From contig JAZQIU010000015.1 of assembly GCA_045541255.1 (NCBI GenBank), forward strand, positions 1 through 10,522: a stretch of DNA of 10,522 nucleotides. The letters are read 5' to 3'. The first letter of the stretch is position 1; every line of letters begins with the position of its first letter. Under the pieces are notes generated by a model that made no database searches, had not been told where the DNA came from, and saw only the letters and a list, made by a program, of their open reading frames with translations. This document shows, one piece after another, positions 5,124-10,522 of this stretch. This DNA comes from UMGS1124 sp045541255. Its GTDB lineage: Bacteria > Bacillota_I > Bacilli_A > RF39 > UBA660. The translations under genes and the position numbers were made by a program.

Positions 5124-5138
5124 GTGGATAGTATCCAA
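5124..5138. promoter_or_regulatory. TGGATAGTATCCA palindrome before parA region
   Basis: TGGATAGTATCCA (5125-5137) is a perfect palindrome with 6-base arms. Similar 15-base sites lie at 3650-3664 (TTGGAAAATATCCAA, 12/15 match) and 3799-3813 (TTGGATATTATTAAA). All three are in non-coding DNA flanking the recombinase gene. They could be operators for the HTH or RHH protein, or recombinase core sites. A direct repeat CAAAGGTT follows at 5136-5143 and 5147-5154, one helical turn apart. Confidence 0.45.
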
Positions 5139-5153
5139 AGGTTTTACAAAGGT

Positions 5154-5170
5154 TAAAAGCAAACAATTAC
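5154..5170 (+). promoter_or_regulatory. leader motif copy 2 (103-aa gene)
   Basis: TAAAAGCAAACAATTAC differs from the 844-860 copy by a C-to-T change at motif position 14, which still allows G-U pairing with the antisense RNA, and by its last base. It is followed by TATATAGGAGG and ATGAGT, the same module as at 6942. Confidence 0.5.
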
Positions 5171-5192
5171 ATTTATATAGGAGGTAAATAAT

Positions 5193-5504
5193 ATGAGTAA
5201 TGTAAAAAATGCAAAAAACTTAAATAATATTGATAATGCAGTTATGCATAAATTAGATAGTGAGGATAGAGAAAAGATAGATAATATTTTAGTACAATTA
5301 GATGTTATAGATAACTTTAATCAGATAATAACAGATTATGCAAATTTTCAAGAGTTTGATAAGGGTAAAGATTTATCAGAAAACATTTTACTAACTTATT
5401 ATGAGATACATAGAAACAAACAAAGCATACTAACTTTACTATATGAAACTAAAAACAAGTTAGATGCTATTAAGAGTGATTTAGAAGAGTTAATGGAAAA
5501 GTAG
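5193..5504 (+). CDS. unknown 103-aa helical protein
   Basis: I do not recognise this protein. It is charged and predicted to be almost entirely helical, with Leu/Ile heptad spacing through DREKIDNILVQLDVIDNF (20-43) and again in the C-terminus (KNKLDAIKSDLEELMEK). This suggests coiled-coil self-association. It has no membrane segment or signal peptide. It has a perfect AGGAGG site before ATGAGT and lies between the recombinase and the excisionase-like gene, 12 bases before the latter. The position suggests a role in recombination control or partition, but no motif supports a specific function. Confidence 0.75.
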   Translation: MSNVKNAKNLNNIDNAVMHKLDSEDREKIDNILVQLDVIDNFNQIITDYANFQEFDKGKDLSENILLTYYEIHRNKQSILTLLYETKNKLDAIKSDLEELMEK

Positions 5505-5516
5505 GAGGTACATAGT

Positions 5517-5732
5517 ATGGATAAAAGAGCAAACAATAAAAGACCCAATAAACCACTAACTACATCAGATAAATTAGAAGATAAGTTCTATACAATAGAT
5601 GAGGTAGCAACTATATTAAAAGTGCATCACACAACCATTAGAAGAGCAATAAAAGATAAAAGATTAAATGCATTTAAGATAGGTACAAAGTGGTTAATTA
5701 AAAAAGAGGATATAGAGAGGTTAGGACAATGA
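5517..5732 (+). CDS. excisionase/AlpA-type HTH protein, 71 aa
   Basis: A small MerR-like winged helix of the excisionase (HTH_17) family. After a basic, disordered start (1-20) come the helix-turn-helix YTIDEVATILKVHHTTIRRAI (25-45), the turn KDKRLNAFKIG and the wing plus last helix TKWLIKKEDIERL (57-69). These proteins bind DNA to direct integrase toward excision, or act as regulators such as AlpA in phage satellites. Here it sits downstream of the recombinase and overlaps parA by 4 bases (ATGA), so it may also regulate partition, as small HTH proteins do in some par operons. AGGAGGT precedes the ATG at 5517. Confidence 0.85.
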   Translation: MDKRANNKRPNKPLTTSDKLEDKFYTIDEVATILKVHHTTIRRAIKDKRLNAFKIGTKWLIKKEDIERLGQ

Positions 5733-6514
5733 TAATAACAATAACTAATAATAAAGGTGGTGTAGGTAAATCGACAACAGCACAGACTTTATCAATAGGT
5801 TTAGCACAAAGAGGTTATAAAGTTCTATTAGTAGATTTAGATACACAATGCAGTACATCAAGTACATTTAATGTTAAAAATGATGTTAAAAACATATACC
5901 AAGTATTAAAAGGTAATATCAGTATTAAAGATGCTATTATTAATAATCAATTTATAGGTGTTATATCAAGTAGTATCCTATTAAAAGATGCAGATAATGA
6001 GTTCACAAAAGGTGCTTATGAGTTTAAAAGACATAAACTAATAGCAGAGCAATTAGAGTTAGTTAAAAATGATTATGATTATATCATATTAGATACAGCA
6101 CCTAATTTATCACTACTAACAACCAATGCAATATATAGTAGTGATGCAGTAATAATACCAATGATAGCAGATGCATATAGCATAGAGGGTTTACAAGTAA
6201 TAAATAAACAAATTAATGACATCAAAGAGGGTACAGATAACAAGAGAGTTCATATTTTAGGTTTATTATTGACTAATTACAAAGGACAAACAACCATAAA
6301 CCAAGTTATAAAGGATAGTTTAGAGCAAATAGCACCACAGATAAACACAAAGGTTTATAAGACTACAATAAGAGATAGTGTTATATTTAGTGATAGTCAA
6401 TTAAATCATAGTGTATGTTTATTAAGGTATCCTACACATAATGCAACAGCAGATTATTTAAGTTTTATAGATGAGTTTATTAAAGATACAAAAGGTATCA
6501 TAGGAGGTAAGTAA
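5729..6514 (+). CDS. parA: ParA-family partition ATPase, 261 aa
   Basis: A deviant Walker ATPase that positions plasmid copies along the nucleoid by ATP-dependent DNA binding. The Walker A' motif KGGVGKST is at residues 9-16 with the signature first Lys. The A-prime segment is VLLVDLDTQ (32-40), with Asp36 and Asp38, and Walker B/switch is YIILDTAPNLSLL (118-130), with Asp122. No N-terminal HTH is present and the length is short, like Soj or type Ib proteins, so operon repression probably comes from another protein. It overlaps the HTH gene by 4 bases and its stop is one base from the next ATG, giving tight coupling with its partner. One of the two CpGs in the window is here (5772-5773). Confidence 0.93.
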   Translation: MIITITNNKGGVGKSTTAQTLSIGLAQRGYKVLLVDLDTQCSTSSTFNVKNDVKNIYQVLKGNISIKDAIINNQFIGVISSSILLKDADNEFTKGAYEFKRHKLIAEQLELVKNDYDYIILDTAPNLSLLTTNAIYSSDAVIIPMIADAYSIEGLQVINKQINDIKEGTDNKRVHILGLLLTNYKGQTTINQVIKDSLEQIAPQINTKVYKTTIRDSVIFSDSQLNHSVCLLRYPTHNATADYLSFIDEFIKDTKGIIGGK

Positions 6515-6515
6515 T

Positions 6516-6944
6516 ATGAGTAAAAAAGATGAGATGCAAAGCAGTTTAAATAGTTTAGTAGGAGGTTTTATAGCACCACAACAAACAGCATCAGAAACAC
6601 CAAAAAAAGAGGTTAAAAAGGATATTAAACCAATAGAAAAGGTTAATGTATCAGATGATGTAAAAAAGACTTATGATGCAAAGAGTGGTAATTATAACAA
6701 GACTAATAACTACACAATAACATTTAAGATAGATGCAGATATAGATGACTACTTAAAAAATATAGATAAAATATTCTTTATAGAGAGTGTTAAAAGTGGT
6801 AAGATAAAAAGCACAACAAAAACAGAGTTTGTTAATGATTTAATTAGAGAGCAATACTATAAATTAATAGGTGCATCAGATAAAGATGATGCAGATACTA
6901 TTAGTAAAAAATGGTTAGATTATAAAAGCAAAAACAACTTATAA
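6516..6944 (+). CDS. RHH centromere-binding partner of ParA, 142 aa
   Basis: Probably the ParB-function protein. The N-terminus carries a short hydrophobic motif, LNSLVGGFI (11-19), then a disordered Lys-rich linker (25-55). This is the usual layout for a segment that stimulates the ParA ATPase. The C-terminal part looks like ribbon-helix-helix: strand YTITFKID (66-73), helix DIDDYLKNIDKIF (75-87), helix KTEFVNDLIREQYYKLI (102-118). It lacks the ParB/Srx CTP-binding fold, so it would be analogous to ParG/CopG-type partners. The AGGAGGT site lies within the end of parA. The likely target sites are repeats such as the 36-bp array or the TGGATA palindromes. The RHH call is by eye. Confidence 0.75.
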   Translation: MSKKDEMQSSLNSLVGGFIAPQQTASETPKKEVKKDIKPIEKVNVSDDVKKTYDAKSGNYNKTNNYTITFKIDADIDDYLKNIDKIFFIESVKSGKIKSTTKTEFVNDLIREQYYKLIGASDKDDADTISKKWLDYKSKNNL

Positions 6945-6958
6945 AAGCAAATAACTAC
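6942..6958 (+). promoter_or_regulatory. leader motif copy 3 (651-aa gene)
   Basis: TAAAAGCAAATAACTAC has a C-to-T change at motif position 11, again compatible with G-U pairing to the antisense RNA, and a changed last base. The downstream word AATATATAGG also matches the 844-890 module, so complementarity reaches the AGGAGG ribosome binding site. An imperfect extra copy (TAAAAGCAAAAACAACT, 6922-6938) lies in the end of the preceding gene. Confidence 0.5.
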
Positions 6959-6980
6959 AAATATATAGGAGGTAGATAAA

Positions 6981-8936
6981 ATGAGTAAGACTATACCAAG
7001 TGTAGAGGATAAGAGAGATAAAGATAAAAAATCTAATAGTATAATGGTATCTAATTATGCTATGTTAGATACAAACAACCCAAAAGATAAAGCCAAATTA
7101 GAGCAAAAGATTAAAGAAAAGCAAAAAGATTTACAAAGCCCATTTTATAGCATTGATTTAAACACAAATAATGTTAAGCAAAACAATAGAGTATCTTTTA
7201 TAGCATATGCAAATAAACCAAAAGATTATAAACCAAAAGATGATAATTTAGAGGTTTATGATTTAGTTTATCAAGACTATTTAAGACAGATGCAACAATT
7301 TAGCAAAGTATTAGATGAGTTTATAGATAAACAATATGACAATGTTAAAGATTTAGATAAAGATATTTATAGGTTTAATACATTTTATGATACTACTTAT
7401 TATTATGGGTTTAATATGAGGGTTAGAAACCTATTAGATGATGACTTTAAAAAAGATTATTTAAATAAATATGCAGATGCAATAGCAAGTACACAATTTA
7501 TAGAGATTAGAGATGTATGTAATAATATCATAGAGTTTGTTAATGAAAACATAGATAAAACAGAGATTAAAAGGATAATAGCAGATGCAGACTTAAAAGA
7601 CTTGCAACAAAAGATTAAAGATAAATATAGTGTATCAGATGCAGTAGATGATATAGCAGAGTTTGTAGATGACTTTAATAAAGATGATATAGAGTTATAT
7701 GTATATGATTTAATTAAAACTTATGTATATCAAGATGCATTAAAAAGTATAGATGCAGAGATAGATAAAAACAAAGACTTTTATAAAAAGGTTAAATCAC
7801 TATATAAGACTATTAATAGCAAGATATTAAAGATAGTAGATAATTTTAATGAGTATAGTAAAAAACTAAAAGATGATACACCTAATAACTATGACATAGT
7901 TAAGTTTAAAAATAATAATAATGTAATTACTAAAATAGACCCAATAGCAAAGGATATATTGAGTGGTAAGAGTTATGAGGTAGGTAAGTTAATTAAGACA
8001 ACCAATAATTACAATGATAAAAGTTATGGTGCAGTATTTAGCATCAAAACAGCAGATTTAAGTAATGTAGATATTATCCAAGAGTTGCAACAAAAGGGTA
8101 TTAAAATTACACATTTTGGTAAAAAGATAATAGATGACATTGATATTCTATTAGATGAAAATAAAGGCAATGTTAATAACAATGACAGATTAGTAGCATT
8201 GACACCAAAGATGATAGCAAAAAAGGTTTATAATGTTAAACAACCTACAAAAAAGCAGATACAAGAGGTAGAGAGTGAGTTAAAATATTTAAGTAATATT
8301 TATCTATTTTTTGTAAAAGATGATACAACAGCAGTAAATGTAGAGAGATTAGTTCAATTAAAAGATAGAGGGTTAGAGTTTTTACAAGATGCAGAGGGTA
8401 ATATATTAAATATAGGTAATGCATTAGATGATAATTTAATATTAAATGCAAAGTATGGATATAGTGCAAAGTATCAGAGTATAGTATATGTATTTGATAA
8501 TAAATCTATATTTGAGAGAGTTAATCAATTAATTAGTAATGATGTAGGTAAGCAGTTAAAGTTAAGTTTAAAAGATAAATCAGATGAGATATTTAATGAT
8601 TATAATAAAAATGTAAATAAAGCAATAGTAGGTATCAGATACTATTTATCAGAGAGAGTTAATCAGATAAGACATAGTATAGAAACAGATAAAAAGACTA
8701 ATAAAGAGGTGCTATTATCCACTATTTACAATGAATATAACATCACTACACCAAAGCAAAAAGCAGTAATAAGAAAAGGTATAAAAAATACATTAGATTA
8801 TTGGGTAGATATAAATTATATAGTATCTTATGAGTTTTTAGATAAAGAGGGTAATAAGATACCAAATAACAGCACAAAAGAGATACATAAGATATATTTA
8901 AATGTAAATGCTATCAAATCAGAAACCAAAGACTAA
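6981..8936 (+). CDS. putative winged-helix replication initiator, 651 aa
   Basis: The C-terminal half follows the pattern of Firmicutes plasmid/phage initiators with two winged-helix domains. The first, about 352-444, contains SIKTADLSNVDIIQEL, THFGKKIIDDIDILL, LTPKMIAKKVY and KKQIQEVESELKYL. The second, about 544-645, contains NKAIVGIRYYLSERVNQIRH and LLSTIYNEYNI. The N-terminal 350 residues are highly charged, mostly helical and have no motif I know; they make the protein longer than typical single-domain initiators. Three 23-bp iterons start 26 bases after its stop, which fits self-recognition of an adjacent origin. AGGAGGT and the leader motif precede ATGAGT, so the predicted antisense RNA could control its level and thereby copy number. 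Family assignment is by pattern only. Confidence 0.7.
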   Translation: MSKTIPSVEDKRDKDKKSNSIMVSNYAMLDTNNPKDKAKLEQKIKEKQKDLQSPFYSIDLNTNNVKQNNRVSFIAYANKPKDYKPKDDNLEVYDLVYQDYLRQMQQFSKVLDEFIDKQYDNVKDLDKDIYRFNTFYDTTYYYGFNMRVRNLLDDDFKKDYLNKYADAIASTQFIEIRDVCNNIIEFVNENIDKTEIKRIIADADLKDLQQKIKDKYSVSDAVDDIAEFVDDFNKDDIELYVYDLIKTYVYQDALKSIDAEIDKNKDFYKKVKSLYKTINSKILKIVDNFNEYSKKLKDDTPNNYDIVKFKNNNNVITKIDPIAKDILSGKSYEVGKLIKTTNNYNDKSYGAVFSIKTADLSNVDIIQELQQKGIKITHFGKKIIDDIDILLDENKGNVNNNDRLVALTPKMIAKKVYNVKQPTKKQIQEVESELKYLSNIYLFFVKDDTTAVNVERLVQLKDRGLEFLQDAEGNILNIGNALDDNLILNAKYGYSAKYQSIVYVFDNKSIFERVNQLISNDVGKQLKLSLKDKSDEIFNDYNKNVNKAIVGIRYYLSERVNQIRHSIETDKKTNKEVLLSTIYNEYNITTPKQKAVIRKGIKNTLDYWVDINYIVSYEFLDKEGNKIPNNSTKEIHKIYLNVNAIKSETKD

Positions 8937-8943
8937 ACCTATA

Positions 8944-8957
8944 AACTATACCCAAAT
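8944..8957. repeat. inverted half-iteron
   Basis: AACTATACCCAAAT is the reverse complement, with one mismatch in 14, of the end of the third iteron (9018-9031). It lies just upstream of the direct iterons. In iteron plasmids, inverted half-copies often serve as operators bound by initiator dimers, which would give autorepression or handcuffing here. Confidence 0.6.
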
Positions 8958-8961
8958 ATGA

Positions 8962-9030
8962 GGGGTATGTAATTTAGGTATAGTGGGGTATGTAATATGG
9001 GTATTGAGGGGTATGTAATTTAGGTATAGT
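8962..9030. repeat. three 23-bp iterons, likely replication origin
   Basis: GGGGTATGTAAT starts at 8962, 8985 and 9008, exactly 23 bases apart. The first and third units are identical over 23 bases, ending TTAGGTATAGT. The second ends ATGGGTATTGA. Tandem iterons just outside an initiator gene and before a primase gene are typical of theta-replicating plasmids. The AT-rich stretch after them (9031-9130) could be the melting region. Confidence 0.85.
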
Positions 9031-9051
9031 TAAGAGATAAAAAATCTTTTT
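9031..9051 (+). terminator. weak terminator after core operon
   Basis: AAGAGAT (9032-9038) pairs with ATCTTTT (9044-9050) around a 5-A loop, with one G-T pair, and five Ts (9047-9051) close it. The stem has only one G-C pair, so it is weak. It may allow read-through into the primase-polymerase gene or be part of the origin. Confidence 0.35.
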
Positions 9052-9156
9052 AAACCTATATATAACAATGGTTTAATCAAAGCACCCTAAAAACCCAAGT
9101 ATATTAAGTTATTTAAGTTAGTATAAAGATGTCCCCTATATAGTAGGAGGTATAAG

Positions 9157-10233
9157 ATGATAGATAGTTATTTAGATAGTGTAATTAAAAATATCCCCAA
9201 TAATATTAAAGATTTAAATATATGGTTATGTTATGATGACAGAGATAAACCAAGTTATACACAATATGATAGCAAGAGGGTAGAGAGGTTAAAAAAACAA
9301 CCAAGAGATTTAAAAGGTAGACCCTATCCATTTAATAAAAGATGTTTTAGTTTTAATGAGTGTATAGATAGTATTAAAAATGGTTTTAATAGTGGTGTAG
9401 GTGTAGTAGTTGATAATGATTTAGTGGGTTTAGATTTAGATAATTGCATCAGAGGATATAAAAAGATAGATAAGTTAGGTTTAGAGATACCATTATTTAC
9501 AGATGCAGTAGCAGAGTTAGTTAGTAAGTTAAATGATAGTTATATTGAAATATCACAAAGTGGTAAAGGTTTACATTGTTTAGTATTTAGTAGTGTAGCA
9601 ATAGCAAGAGATGTAAAAAATGATAATATCAGTTTAGAGATATATTCTAATAAGAGCCATTTTTTAAGGTTAAGTGGTAATGTTATTAATAATGGTGCAT
9701 CAGATGTAGAGATATTAGATAAAACAGATGTAATGTTAGAGATTTATAGCAAGTATTTTAATATAGAGGATAGTAAACAAGTAAATGATAAAGTTTATAA
9801 AGATAGTAGCATCAGTTTTAGAGATGATGACTTTAAAAGACAATTTAATGGTTTAACTAATAAATATACAGAGCAAGAGATATTAGATAATATGTTTAGG
9901 ATAGGTGGTATATTCTATTACAAGTTGTATAATAATGAGTTAACAGCAGATGATATAGATAAATATAATGCAAGTAGAAAAGGTAGAGGGTTAAAAGATA
10001 CATCAAATAGTGGTTTATCAGTTCTATTAATCTTAAATCTTATGTATTATAGTTATGGAGATTTAGACATAGTTTATAGTCTATTTAGAAAATCAAAGTT
10101 ATACAAATCAGATTATGAGGTTATTAGTTGGAGAGCCAAAAACTTAACAAAGTTAAATATGATAGTTAATTATTGTAAAAGTAGATTTAGAAACTTTAAA
10201 ATATCAGTTGATTTAGATTTATATAATGAGTAG
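9157..10233 (+). CDS. NrS-1-like primase-polymerase, 358 aa
   Basis: Archaeo-eukaryotic type primase-polymerase domain that likely makes primers or copies DNA at the plasmid origin. Visible motifs: WLCYDDRDKPSYTQYD (23-38), FNSGVGVVVDNDLVGLDLDNC (77-97) with the metal-binding pair Asp93/Asp95, YIEISQSGKGLHCLV (129-143) with His140, and LEIYSNKSHFLRLSG (160-174). The C-terminal region (about 232-345) matches the helix bundle that follows the catalytic domain in NrS-1-like enzymes (LSVLLILNLMYYSYGDLDIVYSLFRKSKLYK). The superfamily 3 helicase part of larger relatives is absent, so a host helicase or another protein must unwind DNA. AGGAGG precedes ATG at 9157. I see no confident own promoter in 9052-9150. 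Its stop lies in a terminator. Confidence 0.85.
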   Translation: MIDSYLDSVIKNIPNNIKDLNIWLCYDDRDKPSYTQYDSKRVERLKKQPRDLKGRPYPFNKRCFSFNECIDSIKNGFNSGVGVVVDNDLVGLDLDNCIRGYKKIDKLGLEIPLFTDAVAELVSKLNDSYIEISQSGKGLHCLVFSSVAIARDVKNDNISLEIYSNKSHFLRLSGNVINNGASDVEILDKTDVMLEIYSKYFNIEDSKQVNDKVYKDSSISFRDDDFKRQFNGLTNKYTEQEILDNMFRIGGIFYYKLYNNELTADDIDKYNASRKGRGLKDTSNSGLSVLLILNLMYYSYGDLDIVYSLFRKSKLYKSDYEVISWRAKNLTKLNMIVNYCKSRFRNFKISVDLDLYNE

Positions 10234-10251
10234 GATAACTACTCTTTTTTT
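10228..10251 (+). terminator. terminator of the primase-polymerase gene
   Basis: GAGTAG (10228-10233) and CTACTC (10239-10244) form a perfect 6-bp stem with loop GATAA, followed by seven Ts (10245-10251). The left arm includes the gene's stop codon. Confidence 0.8.
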
Positions 10252-10324
10252 ATGTTAAAAATATCTCTATCTTAAATTATTTACATAAGTTAAGGTAGAA
10301 AATATCAGATAATTTAGGTGGTGT

Positions 10325-10486
10325 ATGAGTGCATCAGATGAGGTAGCAGAGCAGAGCAACAGCAAGAGTAGGTTAGGTGCATCAGATACACTACACCCCT
10401 CCCCTATACACCCTATATGCTATTTTTTAGGTACTACATATCTATACATACTATATATATATGCATACACACACAATTTTATATAA
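10325..10486 (+). CDS. doubtful 53-aa reading frame across the junction
   Basis: ATGAGT follows GGTGGTGT, a modest ribosome binding site like those of genes at 2146 and 2929. The first 22 codons (MSASDEVAEQSNSKSRLG and so on) use the plasmid's normal codons. The rest (HPSPIHPICYFLG, then YLYILYIYAY) is Pro/Tyr-rich with unusual codons and low-complexity TATA DNA. On the circle it crosses 10381/1 and ends at base 105. It may be a decayed gene start fused by chance to non-coding sequence. No family is recognised. Confidence 0.22.
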   Translation: MSASDEVAEQSNSKSRLGASDTLHPSPIHPICYFLGTTYLYILYIYAYTHNFI

Positions 10487-10522
10487 AAGGGTATCCCCCA
10501 TACATTTTAGGGTATAGGTTAA
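10382..10522. repeat. terminal direct repeat, right copy (circular overlap)
   Basis: Exact second copy of bases 1-141. Trimming it joins 10381 to base 1 and places the end of the primase-polymerase gene about 1.4 kb upstream of the accessory operon on the circle. Confidence 0.95.

Noticed and set aside
5105..5131. 8-codon frame right after the recombinase stop with a nearby GAGGTG.
   Set aside because: Too short to support as a gene. The GAGGTG is part of the recombinase C-terminus, and the palindrome at 5125 explains the sequence better.
5101..5192. Separate promoter for the 103-aa, HTH and parA genes.
   Set aside because: I could not find a -35/-10 pair with acceptable spacing. The candidate TTTACA lacks a -10 at 16-18 bases, so read-through from 3940-3968 is simpler.
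1..10522. Mycoplasma-type code with TGA as Trp.
   Set aside because: All Trp codons in the genes are TGG and no internal TGA occurs. The three TGAs stand at normal overlapping gene ends, although the short in-frame extension after each means this is not proof by itself.

Overview
The window looks like one complete circular plasmid from a very AT-rich, Gram-positive-type (Bacillota-like) bacterium. Bases 1-141 recur exactly at 10382-10522, so the ends overlap and the real molecule is a 10,381-bp circle. The host guess rests on strong AGGAGG-type ribosome binding sites before nearly every gene, sigma70-type promoters, hairpin-plus-T-run terminators and Firmicutes-like protein families. Composition is extreme: TTA, AGA, ATA and GGT codons dominate, and I find only two CpG dinucleotides in the whole window. 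TGG encodes every Trp and TGA serves as a stop, so the standard bacterial code fits. The species cannot be named from this.

All convincing genes lie on the + strand. (1) The region 10252-1240, across the junction, has no confident gene. It holds four repeats at an exact 36-bp period (324-467), several hairpins, a strong minus-strand terminator (813-844) that ends a predicted ~100-nt antisense RNA, and the promoter of the next operon with an inverted pair of operator-like boxes. (2) 1241-3538 is a compact operon of eight small genes with short gaps or 4-bp overlaps. It includes a winged-helix protein, a phage-type helix-turn-helix protein resembling small terminase subunits, a coiled-coil membrane protein and five proteins I do not recognise. 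It ends in a terminator overlapping the last stop codon. (3) 3548-4039 is a second regulatory region with a near-consensus promoter. (4) 4040-8936 is the core operon: tyrosine recombinase, unknown 103-aa protein, excisionase/AlpA-like HTH, ParA ATPase, ribbon-helix-helix ParB-like partner and a 651-aa protein whose C-terminal half looks like a winged-helix replication initiator. (5) 8944-9051 carries three 23-bp iterons, an inverted half-iteron and a weak terminator, the likely replication origin. (6) 9157-10233 encodes an NrS-1-like primase-polymerase without a helicase domain, closed by another terminator overlapping the stop codon.

Working together: the 651-aa protein probably binds the adjacent iterons, the primase-polymerase primes or copies the DNA, ParA and the RHH protein segregate it, and the recombinase with its HTH partner resolves multimers or integrates it. 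The combination of int, AlpA-like HTH, primase-type Rep, iterons and a TerS-like HTH recalls phage-inducible chromosomal islands, here joined to a partition system. There is no relaxase, resistance gene or capsid gene.

The most unusual observation is the predicted minus-strand RNA. Its middle is complementary to a 17-nt leader motif found upstream of the ribosome binding site of three core-operon genes. The two imperfect copies differ inside the motif by C-to-U changes that keep G-U pairing. This suggests a plasmid-encoded trans-acting antisense RNA derived from a duplicated gene-start module.
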